Source: an uncultured Granulosicoccus sp. (GTDB taxonomy: Bacteria > Pseudomonadota > Gammaproteobacteria > Granulosicoccales > Granulosicoccaceae). Taken from it: a stretch of 64,000 nt of DNA. The stretch is taken from the NCBI GenBank assembly GCA_947492525.1, contig CANLNQ010000024.1, positions 51,652 to 115,651 on the forward strand. The letters are read 5' to 3'. Below are positions 37,271-47,390 of the stretch, piece by piece. The first letter of the stretch is position 1. Each line of letters opens with the position of its first letter. Both the position numbers and the translations under genes were made by a program. The notes under the pieces were generated by a model. It was not told the origin of the DNA. It made no database searches and worked only from the letters and a program-made list of their open reading frames with translations.

Positions 37271-38674
37271 ATGGCTGGCAAGACCTTGTATGACAAAGTG
37301 TGGGATGCCCACGTCGTAAATCAGCAGGAAGACGGCACTGTGCTGCTCTATATCGACCGGCATCTGGTCCACGAAGTGACGTCACCGCAAGCCTTTGAAG
37401 GCCTGAAGCTGGCGGGCCGTAAACCCTGGCGTCTCGACTCCATGCTGGCTGTGGCTGATCACAATGTACCCACCACCGATCGTGCCAACGGCATTGCCGA
37501 CCCGGTTTCCCGTCTGCAGGTGGAAACACTGGACGCCAACTGCGAAGCATTCGGCGTGGTCGAGTTCAAGATGAACGACTTGCGCCAGGGCATTGTTCAC
37601 GTCATTGGTCCGGAGCAGGGTGCCACCTTGCCCGGCATGACCGTGGTCTGCGGTGATTCTCACACCTCGACTCACGGTGCCTTCGGCGCTCTGGCCTTTG
37701 GTATCGGTACCTCTGAAGTCGAGCATGTCATGGCCACGCAGACGCTGTTGCAGAAGAAGTCACGCAATATGCTGATCAGTGTCGACGGCGAGGTGGGTCC
37801 CGGTGTCACCGCCAAGGACATCGTTCTGGCGATCATTGGCAAGATCGGCACCGCCGGTGGCAACGGCTGCACACTGGAATTCGGTGGTGAGGCCATTCGT
37901 GCGCTGTCGATGGAAGGTCGCATGAGTGTCTGCAACATGGCCATCGAGGCCGGTGCCCGAGCCGGCATGATTGCCGTGGACGAGACGACCATCGAGTACC
38001 TGAAAGGGCGTCCGTTTGCGCCACGGGGCGAGAACTGGGAGAAGGCCGCAGCTGCCTGGCGCGAACTGAAGAGCGATGACGATGCTGAGTTCGATGTGGT
38101 GGTTCGCCTGGATGCCTCGCAGATCGAACCGCAGGTCTCCTGGGGTACCTCACCGGAGATGGTCACGTCGGTCAACGGTGTGGTGCCGGACCCGGAGGCA
38201 GACGAGAATGCGGCCAAGCGTGAAGGCTACACGCGCGCATTGGAGTACATGGATCTGCAGCCCACCTTGCCGGTGAAGGACATTCATCTGGATCGGGTCT
38301 TCATCGGCTCCTGCACCAATTCGCGCATCGAGGATCTACGCGCGGCTGCCGCCGTGATCAAGGATCGCAAGGTGGCTGACTCGATCAAGCAGGCCATGGT
38401 GGTGCCGGGTTCGGGGTTGGTCAAGAAGCAGGCCGAAGCAGAGGGGCTGGACAAGTTGTTCGTCAATGCCGGTTTCGAATGGCGTGAGCCGGGCTGCTCC
38501 ATGTGTCTGGCAATGAACGCTGATCGTCTGGAGCCCGGTGAGCGCTGTGCATCAACCTCGAATCGCAACTTCGAAGGTCGGCAGGGGCAGGGTGGACGTA
38601 CCCATCTGGTGAGCCCGGCCATGGCGGCCGCGGCGGCAATCGCCGGTCATTTTGTCGATGTCCGCCACTTCTAG
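37271..38674 (+). CDS. leuC: 3-isopropylmalate dehydratase large subunit
   Basis: The 467-residue subunit carries the aconitase-type [4Fe-4S] ligands in [12 protein letters not shown] and GCSMCLAMN, plus the substrate loop near [15 protein letters not shown] and [20 protein letters not shown]. With LeuD it isomerises 2-isopropylmalate to 3-isopropylmalate. It starts the leuC-leuD-(GST)-leuB-asd run and diverges from a LysR gene. The length is normal for the enzyme. Confidence 0.97.
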   Translation: MAGKTLYDKVWDAHVVNQQEDGTVLLYIDRHLVHEVTSPQAFEGLKLAGRKPWRLDSMLAVADHNVPTTDRANGIADPVSRLQVETLDANCEAFGVVEFKMNDLRQGIVHVIGPEQGATLPGMTVVCGDSHTSTHGAFGALAFGIGTSEVEHVMATQTLLQKKSRNMLISVDGEVGPGVTAKDIVLAIIGKIGTAGGNGCTLEFGGEAIRALSMEGRMSVCNMAIEAGARAGMIAVDETTIEYLKGRPFAPRGENWEKAAAAWRELKSDDDAEFDVVVRLDASQIEPQVSWGTSPEMVTSVNGVVPDPEADENAAKREGYTRALEYMDLQPTLPVKDIHLDRVFIGSCTNSRIEDLRAAAAVIKDRKVADSIKQAMVVPGSGLVKKQAEAEGLDKLFVNAGFEWREPGCSMCLAMNADRLEPGERCASTSNRNFEGRQGQGGRTHLVSPAMAAAAAIAGHFVDVRHF

Positions 38675-38689
38675 GATCAGGAGAACACC

Positions 38690-39328
38690 ATGAAAAGCTT
38701 TACACAGCTCAAAGGCCTGACTGTCCCGTTGATGCGGGCGAATGTGGATACCGATGCCATCATCCCCAAGCAGTTCCTGAAATCCATCAAGCGTTCGGGC
38801 TTTGGCGTCAATCTGTTTGACGAATGGCGCTACAAGGATGCCGGCTACCCCGGTCAGGATCCCGATAGTCGCATCCCCAATCCCGACTTCGTGCTGAACG
38901 AGCCTCGCTATCAGGGTGCCCAGGTGCTGCTGGCAGGCGAGAACTTCGGTTGCGGATCCTCACGCGAACACGCAGTCTGGGCGCTGGATGATTACGGCAT
39001 CAGAACGGTCATCGCGCCGAGCTTTGCCGATATCTTCAACAACAACTCGTTCAAGAGCGGCTTGCTGCCGATCGTGCTGGATCAGGCTATCGTCACGAAG
39101 CTTGCCGAGGAGTGTGCGGAGACGGAAGGGTATCAGCTGGATATCGATCTGGAAGCACAGACAGTGACCACGCCCAGCGGCGATGTCTACCCCTTCGAGG
39201 TGGACGAATTTCGCAAGCATTGCCTGTTGAACGGTTTCGATGATATCGAGCTGACCTTGCAGCAGCGCTTCCGCATCGAAGAGTATGAAGCCAGGCGCCG
39301 CCAGAGTGCTCCCTGGTTGTTCGGCTGA
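38690..39328 (+). CDS. leuD: 3-isopropylmalate dehydratase small subunit
   Basis: The 212-residue small subunit has the family pattern [22 protein letters not shown] and the swivelling-domain core [18 protein letters not shown], where Ser and Arg contact the substrate carboxylates. It begins 15 bp after leuC with AGGAG upstream and forms the heterodimer with LeuC. The stop is 2 bp before the glutathione transferase start. Confidence 0.97.
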   Translation: MKSFTQLKGLTVPLMRANVDTDAIIPKQFLKSIKRSGFGVNLFDEWRYKDAGYPGQDPDSRIPNPDFVLNEPRYQGAQVLLAGENFGCGSSREHAVWALDDYGIRTVIAPSFADIFNNNSFKSGLLPIVLDQAIVTKLAEECAETEGYQLDIDLEAQTVTTPSGDVYPFEVDEFRKHCLLNGFDDIELTLQQRFRIEEYEARRRQSAPWLFG

Positions 39329-39330
39329 TC

Positions 39331-39990
39331 ATGGCTTCCGACGGCCTCAAGCTGGTTATCGGCAACAAGAACTACTCGTCGTGGTCGCTGCGTCCGTGGA
39401 TCCTGATGCATCACGCGCAGTTGCAGTTCGAGGAAATCGCCGTGCCGCTGTTCACCGCTGAAGGTGAGGCTCTGCTGGAAAAATGGTGCCCGGCCAAGCG
39501 AGTGCCAGTGTTGCATGAAGGTCCCCTGGTATTGTGGGATTCACTGGCCATTTGCGAGTACATTGCAGACAAGGTGACAGAGCAGGCACTGTGGCCGGCC
39601 CGTGCCAGCGACCGTGCTCGGGCTCGCGCCATGAGTGCAGAGATGCATTCAGGCTTCGCCGATCTGCGCGAGGCCATGCCGATGAATTGTCGGCGCATCG
39701 TGGAGGGCTTCACGCCCTCACTGGCTGTACAGATCGACATCAATCGCATCGTGCAATTGTTCGAAGATGCTCTGCAGCAAAGCGGTGGCCCCTGGCTGTT
39801 CACACACTACACGGTAGCCGATGCGATGTTCGCACCGGTTGCCTCGCGGTTCCGCACCTACGGCATCAAGCTGCCGCGCCTGTCGCGCGATTACGTGGAT
39901 CGGGTGCTGGACGATCCGCCGATACGTGACTGGTACGCCGCAGCGGCGGCTGAACCGCATGTCATCGAAAAATCCGAAATTCAAATCTGA
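39331..39990 (+). CDS. Glutathione S-transferase family protein
   Basis: The 219-residue protein has an N-terminal thioredoxin-like domain (KLVIGNKNYSSWSLRPWIL, with Ser as the likely glutathione-activating residue, and PAKRVPVLHEGPLVLWDSLAICEYIADK). An all-helical C-terminal domain follows. The NKNYSSWSLR motif resembles the YfcF/YghU-like and MaiA-like groups. It sits between leuD and leuB with 2 and 54 bp gaps, so it is probably co-transcribed. A link to leucine synthesis is not known; placement may be incidental. Confidence 0.88.
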   Translation: MASDGLKLVIGNKNYSSWSLRPWILMHHAQLQFEEIAVPLFTAEGEALLEKWCPAKRVPVLHEGPLVLWDSLAICEYIADKVTEQALWPARASDRARARAMSAEMHSGFADLREAMPMNCRRIVEGFTPSLAVQIDINRIVQLFEDALQQSGGPWLFTHYTVADAMFAPVASRFRTYGIKLPRLSRDYVDRVLDDPPIRDWYAAAAAEPHVIEKSEIQI

Positions 39991-40044
39991 ACCCGCGCTG
40001 TGCGAAGCGTTCGCCAGAGCTCCTAGTCCAAAGGCCTTACTCTC

Positions 40045-41139
40045 ATGTCTCAAGCTCGCAAGATCGTCATCCTGCCCGGTGACGGAATCGGTCCGGAAAT
40101 CATTGCCGAAGGTCGCAGGATTCTGGAAACCGTCAATCAGCAGTACGATCTCGGTCTGACCCTGCAAACCTGCAGTTTCGGTGGGGCGGCCTATGACGAA
40201 ACGGGTAGCCCGCTTCCTGACGAGACCCTGACCGCCTGCCGTGAGGCCGAAGCCATTCTGCTGGGTGCCATCGGCGGACCCCAATACGACTCCGCCCCTC
40301 GAGATCTGCGACCCGAACGCGGCCTGCTGGGCTTGCGCTCGGAGTTGAAGCTGTTCTCCAATCTGCGACCTGCGCTTCTGTATCCGGAACTGGCTGATGC
40401 CTCTTCGCTCAAGCCCGAGTTGGTGGCAGGTCTGGATCTGATGATCGTGCGAGAGCTCACCGGTGGCATCTATTTCGGCCAGCCCCGCGGTATCGAGGAG
40501 CGTAATGGCGAACGGGTGGGCTTCAACACGCTGGTCTACAGCGAGTCCGAGATACGCCGCATCGCGGTCAGCGCATTCGAAATCGCGCGTCAGAGAAATT
40601 CACGATTGTGTTCAGTCGACAAGATGAATGTGCTGGAAGTGTCGGAGTTGTGGCGCGAAGTGATGATCGATGTTGGCAAGGACTACCCCGATGTGGAGTT
40701 GTCGCACCTGTTCGTCGACAACGCCGCCATGCAATTGGTGCGTGCGCCCAAGCAGTTCGATGTCATGGTGACCAGCAACATGTTCGGCGATATTCTCTCC
40801 GATGCTGCCGCAATGCTTACCGGTTCGATCGGCATGTTGCCGTCGGCTTCCCTGGATGAGGCTGGCAAGGGCATGTACGAGCCCATCCACGGTTCTGCAC
40901 CGGATATCGCGGGGCAGGGCATCGCCAATCCACTGGCAACCATCCTGTCAGTGTCCATGATGCTGCGTTACACGCTGAAAGAGGCGGCCGCTGCCGATGC
41001 GGTCGATTCTGCCGTATCCCGTGTGCTGGCGCAGGGCTACCGCTGTCAGGATATCGCGTCCGGCAAGTCGGACGAAAAAGTGATCAATACAACTCAGATG
41101 GGCGATGCGGTGATCGCGGCCCTTCAGGCAGGAGCGTAA
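40045..41139 (+). CDS. leuB: 3-isopropylmalate dehydrogenase
   Basis: This 364-residue NAD-dependent decarboxylating dehydrogenase has the start [14 protein letters not shown], the substrate loop [30 protein letters not shown] with the conserved Tyr, and the metal site [13 protein letters not shown]. It converts 3-isopropylmalate to 2-oxoisocaproate. AAAGG lies 9 bp before the ATG. Stop and asd start are 3 bp apart. Confidence 0.97.
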   Translation: MSQARKIVILPGDGIGPEIIAEGRRILETVNQQYDLGLTLQTCSFGGAAYDETGSPLPDETLTACREAEAILLGAIGGPQYDSAPRDLRPERGLLGLRSELKLFSNLRPALLYPELADASSLKPELVAGLDLMIVRELTGGIYFGQPRGIEERNGERVGFNTLVYSESEIRRIAVSAFEIARQRNSRLCSVDKMNVLEVSELWREVMIDVGKDYPDVELSHLFVDNAAMQLVRAPKQFDVMVTSNMFGDILSDAAAMLTGSIGMLPSASLDEAGKGMYEPIHGSAPDIAGQGIANPLATILSVSMMLRYTLKEAAAADAVDSAVSRVLAQGYRCQDIASGKSDEKVINTTQMGDAVIAALQAGA

Positions 41140-41142
41140 GGC

Positions 41143-42165
41143 ATGAGCAAGACCTATGATGTAGCCGTAGTAGGCGCCACTGGCGCCGTGGGCGAAACAA
41201 TGCTGGAGATCCTGGCGGAACGGAAATTCCCCGTGGGCAAGGTATACCCGCTGGCCAGTTCCCGCTCGGCAGGCAAGCGCGTGGCCTATGGTGACAAGCA
41301 GCTGGTTGTCGAGAACCTGGAAGACTTCGATTTCTCCAAGGTGCAGATCGGCATTTTTTCGCCAGGTGCATCCGTGTCCAAGATCTATGCACCCAAGGCG
41401 GCTGCGGCCGGTTGCGTGGTCATCGACAATACCTCGCAGTTTCGCTATGACGACGACAAGCCGTTGATCATTCCGGAAGTCAATGCTCACGCCATCGCGA
41501 AGTACAAGGACACCAACATCATTGCCAACCCGAACTGTTCGACCATCCAGATGCTGGTGGCTCTGAAGCCATTGCACGATGCCTTCGGCATCTCACGCAT
41601 CAATGTCTGCACGTATCAGGCGGTTTCCGGCACGGGCAAGGAGGCGATCGAGGAGCTGAGCACTCAGACGGCCAGGCTGCTCAATGGTCTGCCGGTCGAG
41701 CCATCTGTCTATCCGAAACAGATTGCCTTCAATGTCCTGCCCCACATAGATGACTTTCAGGACAATGGCTATACCAAGGAAGAGATGAAGATGGTGTGGG
41801 AGACACACAAGATCATGGAAGACTCCTCCATTGCAGTTAACCCCACCTGTGTACGAGTGCCGGTCTTCTTCGGGCACTCCGAAGCCGTTCATATCGAAAC
41901 CCGCAAGCCGATTTCTGCGAATCAGGCCCGAGAATTGCTCGGCACAGCACCAGGAGTGGTAGTTGTGGATGAGCGAAAGGCAGGGGGGTACCCCACCGCT
42001 GTGACTGAGTCGGCCGGAACTGACGCAGTTTTCGTTGGGCGGATTCGCGAAGACATAAGTGTTGAAAACGGGCTGAATCTCTGGGTTGTGTCCGATAATG
42101 TCCGCAAGGGCGCAGCACTTAATAGTGTTCAGATTGCCGAATGTCTTGTTCAGGACTATTTGTAA
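41143..42165 (+). CDS. asd: Aspartate-semialdehyde dehydrogenase
   Basis: The 340-residue enzyme has the NADP-binding start VAVVGATGAVGETML, the active-site Cys in NPNCSTIQMLVAL, and the substrate-binding Arg/His region near RVPVFFGHSEAVHIE. It reduces aspartyl phosphate to aspartate-semialdehyde, the branch to lysine, threonine and methionine. The leuB-asd-fimV order is typical of Pseudomonas-like gammaproteobacteria. AAGG precedes the ATG. Confidence 0.97.
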   Translation: MSKTYDVAVVGATGAVGETMLEILAERKFPVGKVYPLASSRSAGKRVAYGDKQLVVENLEDFDFSKVQIGIFSPGASVSKIYAPKAAAAGCVVIDNTSQFRYDDDKPLIIPEVNAHAIAKYKDTNIIANPNCSTIQMLVALKPLHDAFGISRINVCTYQAVSGTGKEAIEELSTQTARLLNGLPVEPSVYPKQIAFNVLPHIDDFQDNGYTKEEMKMVWETHKIMEDSSIAVNPTCVRVPVFFGHSEAVHIETRKPISANQARELLGTAPGVVVVDERKAGGYPTAVTESAGTDAVFVGRIREDISVENGLNLWVVSDNVRKGAALNSVQIAECLVQDYL

Positions 42166-42209
42166 ACGCTGATCTATATCTGAATAGATGTAATAATTGG
42201 GCTATAGAT

Positions 42210-42233
42210 AACGTTGAAACAGTTAACAACGTT
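42210..42233. promoter_or_regulatory. Inverted repeat in the asd-fimV gap
   Basis: AACGTTG (42210-42216) and CAACGTT (42227-42233) are perfect inverted repeats with a 10-base A/T-rich loop, inside an unusually A/T-rich 133-bp gap. It could be an asd terminator or a fimV regulatory site; a TTGACA box follows at 42237-42242 without a good -10 partner. Confidence 0.35.
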
Positions 42234-42298
42234 CGATTGACACTGGCGATTTTCGGGCGCCGAGTTGTCAGATCAGACGTCTGAGTGGGACTCGATAC

Positions 42299-45200
42299 GT
42301 GCGAAAATTAGCAACGGCTGCAGCAGTAAGTCTGGCGTTAGCCTCGGGTGGCGCCTTCGGACTTGGTCTGGGTGACATTGAGATGCGCTCAGCTCTGAAT
42401 CAGCCAATGGATGCGGAAATCAGGCTGACATCGGTTCAGGCCGGTGAGCTTGATGGCATGATCGTGAAGCTTGCCTCGCCGGCAGCCTTTGCGCGTGCCG
42501 GGATCGAAAGATCCACAGCGCTGACCAATCTACGGTTCTCGGTGGACCAGAGTTCTGGTTCACCGGTCATCCGCATCACCAGCCAGCAGCCGGTCGTCGA
42601 GCCGTTTCTGAACTTTCTGCTCGAGATCGACTGGACGCAGGGCAGGATGGTGCGTGAATACACCGTCTTGCTCGATCCGCCCGTGTTCATGACACCGACG
42701 GCCACGGAGCGCAACACCAGTGCCGATCAGCCTGCCGTTGTCGAACGCGGAGATGAGGCCCTTGTGGTGCCAACGCCCATCGAACGCGATGCGGGCGAAG
42801 TGGTCGATCTGGGCGAGCTGGGTGACGAGGCGGCGGAAGAGATCTCGGTCAGCGCCGACGAAGGCGAAATCGTCTCTCTCGAACTGCTCACCGATGATGC
42901 CTTGCTGGGTGAATCCACGGTTGCGGCCCCGGAGGCTGGCGAAATCGTTTCCCTGACCGATCTCAGCGCACCCAACAGTGCCGCCCTTGAAGAGCGCGAG
43001 CAGTTCCTGGCCGAACAGCAGGCCAAGCTGGATGCAATCACGGTCGAACTGGCTGGATCGGTTGAGGAAATGTCGGATACTGCCGTGGTCGCTGGCGACG
43101 CGGATACATCGGAAGACGGGTCTACCATCGTATCGCTGGATGATCTGACGTCCGATGTGGAAACAACGGCTGCCGCCGGTGGTTCGGCTGGTGGAGCAGA
43201 TTCTGCTGACAAGCAGGTGACCGTCGGGCAGGGAGACACCCTGTACGAAATAGCCAAGGAAAACGCCGACGGCGTTTCGGTGCAGCAGATGATGATGGCC
43301 CTGCTGGCTGCCAATGAATCGGCATTCATCAACAAGAACATCAATCTGGTCAAGGCAGGCTCGATACTGCGAGTACCGCAGTCGGACGAAGCCGCCAGCC
43401 TGACACAGGAGCAGGCGCTGGCCGCGATCGGTCAGCAGAACCAGTTGTGGCAGGAATACCGCGATACGCTCACCGGTGGCAATACGCGCATCGCGTCAGG
43501 CACGCGCACCGACTCTTCCGCGGATACTGCGCCCGCGTCGGATACCACGGCCATTGATACGGCCGCACTCGATCCGGAGCTGAGCTCGGAAGATGCGCTC
43601 GACGGGCTCTCACCCGAAGCGCGGGCCATACTCGAGAATGCTCGCAACGAAATCCTGGACCGGGATGAGTTGCGCATCGTCGCCGACAACGCGCCAACCA
43701 GTACCACAGCCAGTGCAACCGCTGACGAAACCACCGACAACGACGCCAGTCGTCTGGGTGAGGTCAATCTCAAGCTGCAGCTGGCACGTGAGGAACTGGC
43801 TTCCACGCGTTTGCAGGCCGATGAGCTGGCAGACCAGGCCAATGAGTTGCAGGGCACGACCGACAACCTTGATGCGCTGGTCTCACTGCGACAGAACGAG
43901 ATTGCCCAACTGGAGTCCCAGTTGGCCGAAGCGCGCAAGGCCAGTGAAGAGGCAGAGGCCATTGCTGCAACAGCAGCCGAAGAGGCTCTGGCCGATGCCG
44001 GTAATGCCGCCGATTCTCTGTCGGAAACCGCTGAAGAGGCCGCTGGATCGGTCGCGGACGCTGCTTACAATGCCGTCTCTGATGCATCGGAGGCCGTCGA
44101 TGATGCCGCTGGAACGATTGCCGGGGTTGCCGGAGGACTCGCTGCTGATGCTGAAGAGGCTGCGGATTCCGCGGCTGATACGGTTGCCGATGCCGGCAAT
44201 GCCGTTGAAGAAACCGTCGATTCGGGTGTCAACGCACTGACAGAGGCCGGTGAAGAGCTGGCCGAGGTCGAGCTGCTGGGTGATGAGGATGCCAGTGAGA
44301 GCGAGGTAGTGGTTCCGCCGGCACCGGTGCAGAGCACCTGGTACCAGGATTTCATCAACGATCCCAAGCGCATGATGATTGCGGGGATCGGTGGTGTCGG
44401 TTTGCTCGGTGTCGTCGGTACCCTGTTGTTCCGTCGCCGACGTCGTGATGAGCAGATGCTGGATTTCGACGAAGCCGAGTTCACCGATGAGGAACTGGCA
44501 CAGGTACAGATGCATCCAGACAAGGGCGTCGATCTGTCTGGTGTCGGGCTGGCTGCGGGTGCAGCAGCGGCAGGTGCAGCGGGAGTGGCGGCTGTCAAGT
44601 CAAGCGGTGACGAGGATCCTGCCGCACCGAATATGGATGAGCTGGCTGACGCCAGTCTGGCAAGCACTGCGTTTGAGCCCGGTGCGGATGCCGCCCTTGA
44701 GGCTGCGATCGATCAGGATGACACCATCTCCGAGGTGGACGTCTATCTGGCCTATGGCCTGCACGGCCAGGCCGAAGAGCTGCTGGCCAGAGCAACCGAA
44801 CGAGATCCGGAGAATCAGGAATACGCGACCAAGTTGCTGCAGACCTATCATGCACAGGGCAACGCAGACGGCTTTCACGAGGTAGCCAGTAACTTTCATG
44901 CGCGTTTCGGTGGTGAGGCCAACCCGGAATGGGCTGCAATTGCGGCCATGGGCGCCGAACTGAAGCCCGGTGATCAGCTGTACGGTGCGGCTCATGGGGC
45001 TGTGGATCGCGTCGGCAGCGGACACTCGGATGGCCTGGCCCTGGGGGATGATGACTTTCTGCCGGCGCACGACACCGACGAAGGCAGCATCAGCCGTGAT
45101 TTCGGTAACAGCGGTCCGGCTCTCGACTTCAGCGCCGATGATGAATCCGACTTGCTGGAACAGAGCATCGATCCGGCCTTCGCCTTCGACGAAGACGATC

Positions 45201-45805
45201 TGGAAGCCACGGGCGACTTCTCCGGCGTGGCTGACGAGTTGGCTGCGGAAGTGGGCGATGGCAGCATCGACTTCCCGGGATTCGATGATGTTGATGGTGC
45301 CGCGCAGGACATCAAGTCCGATCTTTCCTCGCTGTCGGATCAGGCCGGAGACATGGCCAGCGACGTGGCAGGCGGGATCACGGCAGCAGCAGGCGACCTT
45401 TCAGGCGACCTGACAAATGAGTTGTCCGCCGATCTGACCAATGGTGATGATCTGCTGGGTGACGCCTTGACCATGGACGAACTGGATCGCGTGGCGTCGG
45501 TTGATGACCTGACACTGGATCTTGATCAGCTGTCAGGCGATCTGGAGCTGGACAGTTCCGAGCTGATGAATTCCGATCTGACGGATCTGGAACTGCCCGA
45601 TCTGACAGCCGACGACGATCTTGTACTGGAAGGTGCAGGTACGGCGGATAACACTGACGAAATGGATACCATGCTGGATCTTGCCAAGGCCTATATCGAT
45701 ATGGGAGACAAGGACTCCGCCAGCAGCGCGCTCGATGAAATCGTCAAGAGCGGCAATCCGGAGCAGGTCACTGAAGCCGAGACCTTGTTGCGCAAGATTT
45801 CATGA
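42299..45805 (+). CDS. fimV: FimV/HubP-like polar hub protein
   Basis: The 1168-residue protein starts at GTG 42299 with a signal peptide and the FimV N-terminal domain (about 20-135). A LysM peptidoglycan-binding domain lies near residues 305-360 (VTVGQGDTLYEIAKEN). A coiled coil spans about 487-560, followed by an Ala/Asp/Glu-rich stretch. One transmembrane segment lies near residues 690-710 (MMIAGIGGVGLLGVVG). A long acidic cytoplasmic part follows with a TPR-like piece near 820-870, and a C-terminal FimV motif ends near 1168 (AKAYIDMGDKDSASSAL). FimV/HubP organises type IV pili, flagella and chromosome proteins at the cell pole. The gap position between asd and truA matches Pseudomonas. 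Confidence 0.93.
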   Translation: MRKLATAAAVSLALASGGAFGLGLGDIEMRSALNQPMDAEIRLTSVQAGELDGMIVKLASPAAFARAGIERSTALTNLRFSVDQSSGSPVIRITSQQPVVEPFLNFLLEIDWTQGRMVREYTVLLDPPVFMTPTATERNTSADQPAVVERGDEALVVPTPIERDAGEVVDLGELGDEAAEEISVSADEGEIVSLELLTDDALLGESTVAAPEAGEIVSLTDLSAPNSAALEEREQFLAEQQAKLDAITVELAGSVEEMSDTAVVAGDADTSEDGSTIVSLDDLTSDVETTAAAGGSAGGADSADKQVTVGQGDTLYEIAKENADGVSVQQMMMALLAANESAFINKNINLVKAGSILRVPQSDEAASLTQEQALAAIGQQNQLWQEYRDTLTGGNTRIASGTRTDSSADTAPASDTTAIDTAALDPELSSEDALDGLSPEARAILENARNEILDRDELRIVADNAPTSTTASATADETTDNDASRLGEVNLKLQLAREELASTRLQADELADQANELQGTTDNLDALVSLRQNEIAQLESQLAEARKASEEAEAIAATAAEEALADAGNAADSLSETAEEAAGSVADAAYNAVSDASEAVDDAAGTIAGVAGGLAADAEEAADSAADTVADAGNAVEETVDSGVNALTEAGEELAEVELLGDEDASESEVVVPPAPVQSTWYQDFINDPKRMMIAGIGGVGLLGVVGTLLFRRRRRDEQMLDFDEAEFTDEELAQVQMHPDKGVDLSGVGLAAGAAAAGAAGVAAVKSSGDEDPAAPNMDELADASLASTAFEPGADAALEAAIDQDDTISEVDVYLAYGLHGQAEELLARATERDPENQEYATKLLQTYHAQGNADGFHEVASNFHARFGGEANPEWAAIAAMGAELKPGDQLYGAAHGAVDRVGSGHSDGLALGDDDFLPAHDTDEGSISRDFGNSGPALDFSADDESDLLEQSIDPAFAFDEDDLEATGDFSGVADELAAEVGDGSIDFPGFDDVDGAAQDIKSDLSSLSDQAGDMASDVAGGITAAAGDLSGDLTNELSADLTNGDDLLGDALTMDELDRVASVDDLTLDLDQLSGDLELDSSELMNSDLTDLELPDLTADDDLVLEGAGTADNTDEMDTMLDLAKAYIDMGDKDSASSALDEIVKSGNPEQVTEAETLLRKIS

Positions 45806-45828
45806 TTCACAAGGCGAACTGACCTGAT

Positions 45829-46626
45829 TTGACAGAACAGAGAATCGCCCTCGCCGTCGAATATGACGGCGAGGGCTTTTGCGGTTGGCAAAGGCAGCCG
45901 CACTGCCATTCGGTTCAGGCAGAACTGGAGAAGGCGTTAGGGCAGATTGCACAGGAAGAGGTGACCGTATACTGTGCCGGCCGTACAGATACCGGTGTTC
46001 ATGCGGCGGCGCAGGTCGTGCACTTCGATACGTCGCTGAACCGGCCGCTGCGAGCCTGGAGCTTCGGAGCCAACTCTCATCTTGATCGCCGGGTGTCGGT
46101 GCATTGGGCGGCAGTGATGCGACCGGATTTCCACGCACGATTCTCGGCAACCCAGCGCAGCTATCGATACACCATCCTGAATCGTTCCACCCGACCCGGC
46201 TACCAGGCCGGCACACTGGGTTGGGAGCGTGTACCGCTGGACGAGCAGCGTATGCATGAAGCTGCCCAGGTGTTGGTGGGGGAGCATGATTTCTCCAGTT
46301 TCCGGTCGGCAGAATGTCAGGCCAACCACGCCATTCGCCGGATGCTCCGAATTCAGGTCTATCGCGTACAAGACCGTGTCATGATCGAAGTGGCGGCCAA
46401 TGGCTTTCTGCACAACATGGTGCGAATACTCACTGGCTGCCTGCTGGCAATCGGTCGAGGCGACCGTCCGGTTGGCTGGATGGCAGATCTGCTGGCGGGC
46501 CGCGACCGGACAGCCGCAGGTGTGACAGCACCACCGCAAGGATTGTGTTTTCTTCAGCCGGGCTATCCGGCAGAATTTGGTGTGCCGGATTTCGAGGCCA
46601 TGAAGGCAAGGCCCTGGCACCCCTGA
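45829..46626 (+). CDS. truA: tRNA pseudouridine(38-40) synthase
   Basis: The 265-residue enzyme has the catalytic Asp54 in CAGRTDTGVHA and conserved elements YDGEGFCGWQRQ near the start and NGFLHNMVRILTGCLLAIG. It makes pseudouridine at positions 38-40 of tRNA anticodon arms. The start is TTG 45829, with AAGG upstream; no ATG is available before the conserved N-terminus. It follows fimV by 23 bp. Confidence 0.96.
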   Translation: MTEQRIALAVEYDGEGFCGWQRQPHCHSVQAELEKALGQIAQEEVTVYCAGRTDTGVHAAAQVVHFDTSLNRPLRAWSFGANSHLDRRVSVHWAAVMRPDFHARFSATQRSYRYTILNRSTRPGYQAGTLGWERVPLDEQRMHEAAQVLVGEHDFSSFRSAECQANHAIRRMLRIQVYRVQDRVMIEVAANGFLHNMVRILTGCLLAIGRGDRPVGWMADLLAGRDRTAAGVTAPPQGLCFLQPGYPAEFGVPDFEAMKARPWHP

Positions 46627-46709
46627 CATTTTTTCACGGCTGAGCGGTCGTTTCGAGCCGTTATCGCGCTGTTGCGTACAAGCCGCATCTGTTAAGGTTG
46701 ACGACTACC

Positions 46710-47354
46710 ATGGCGCGAAGAACCCGAGTCAAAATTTGTGGAATCACACGCCTGCAAGATGCGCATCTCGCGCAAGAGCTGGGTGCGGATTCGCTTGGCT
46801 TTGTCTTTGTCCCAGCCAGCAAGCGCTATCTGAAGCCGGACGCTGCGGCAGCTATCGTCAGTCAGCTGTCTCCGTTTGTCACTCCTGTGGGCTTGTTTCT
46901 GGATGCGGCGGTAGACGACGTCAATCGAGTGCTGTCGCTGATGCCTTCTCTGGTGCCACAGTTTCACGGACAGGAGAGTGCGGATTACTGCGAGCAGTTT
47001 GGCAGACCGTACCTGAAAGCCATGGGGGTTGGCAGTGCCGGAACAGTGCCCTCGGAAGCGCAGTTGTCGCCCTATCGGCGGGCCCTGGGCTTTCTGTTCG
47101 ACAGTCATGAACCGGGGCAGCTGGGTGGAACGGGCGAGGCATTCGACTGGAGCCGTCTAGGGGCTAGAATGCACAAGCCGCTGATTCTGGCCGGTGGCCT
47201 GAACGTCAACAATGTAGAGCACGCGATCCGACAGACAGCGCCCTATGCGGTGGACGTCAGTTCGGGTGTGGAACAGGCCAAGGGTATCAAGGACCCGGAG
47301 GCCATGCGTGATTTTCTCGAAGCGGTTCGGCGGGCCGACAGGCAGCCGGATTGA
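46710..47354 (+). CDS. trpF: Phosphoribosylanthranilate isomerase
   Basis: The 214-residue TIM-barrel enzyme has the signature VKICGITRLQDAHLAQELGAD with the catalytic Cys, the catalytic Asp in DSHEPGQLGGTGEAFDW, and the phosphate-binding LAGGLNVNNVEHAI and VDVSSGVEQAKGIKD. It converts N-(5-phosphoribosyl)anthranilate to CdRP. Start is ATG 46710; an in-frame TTG at 46698 is less likely. A weak hairpin ACGGCT/AGCCGT lies at 46636-46661 upstream. Confidence 0.96.
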   Translation: MARRTRVKICGITRLQDAHLAQELGADSLGFVFVPASKRYLKPDAAAAIVSQLSPFVTPVGLFLDAAVDDVNRVLSLMPSLVPQFHGQESADYCEQFGRPYLKAMGVGSAGTVPSEAQLSPYRRALGFLFDSHEPGQLGGTGEAFDWSRLGARMHKPLILAGGLNVNNVEHAIRQTAPYAVDVSSGVEQAKGIKDPEAMRDFLEAVRRADRQPD

Positions 47355-47390
47355 CGCTCTCGGAAGACTATTGAAGAACCAAGGAATTTG

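Noticed and set aside
42237..42265. Sigma-70 promoter for fimV
   Set aside because: TTGACA is present, but no reasonable -10 hexamer lies at 16-18 bp.
46636..46661. Terminator between truA and trpF
   Set aside because: The hairpin is only six base pairs and its T-run is on the wrong side for the plus-strand transcript.
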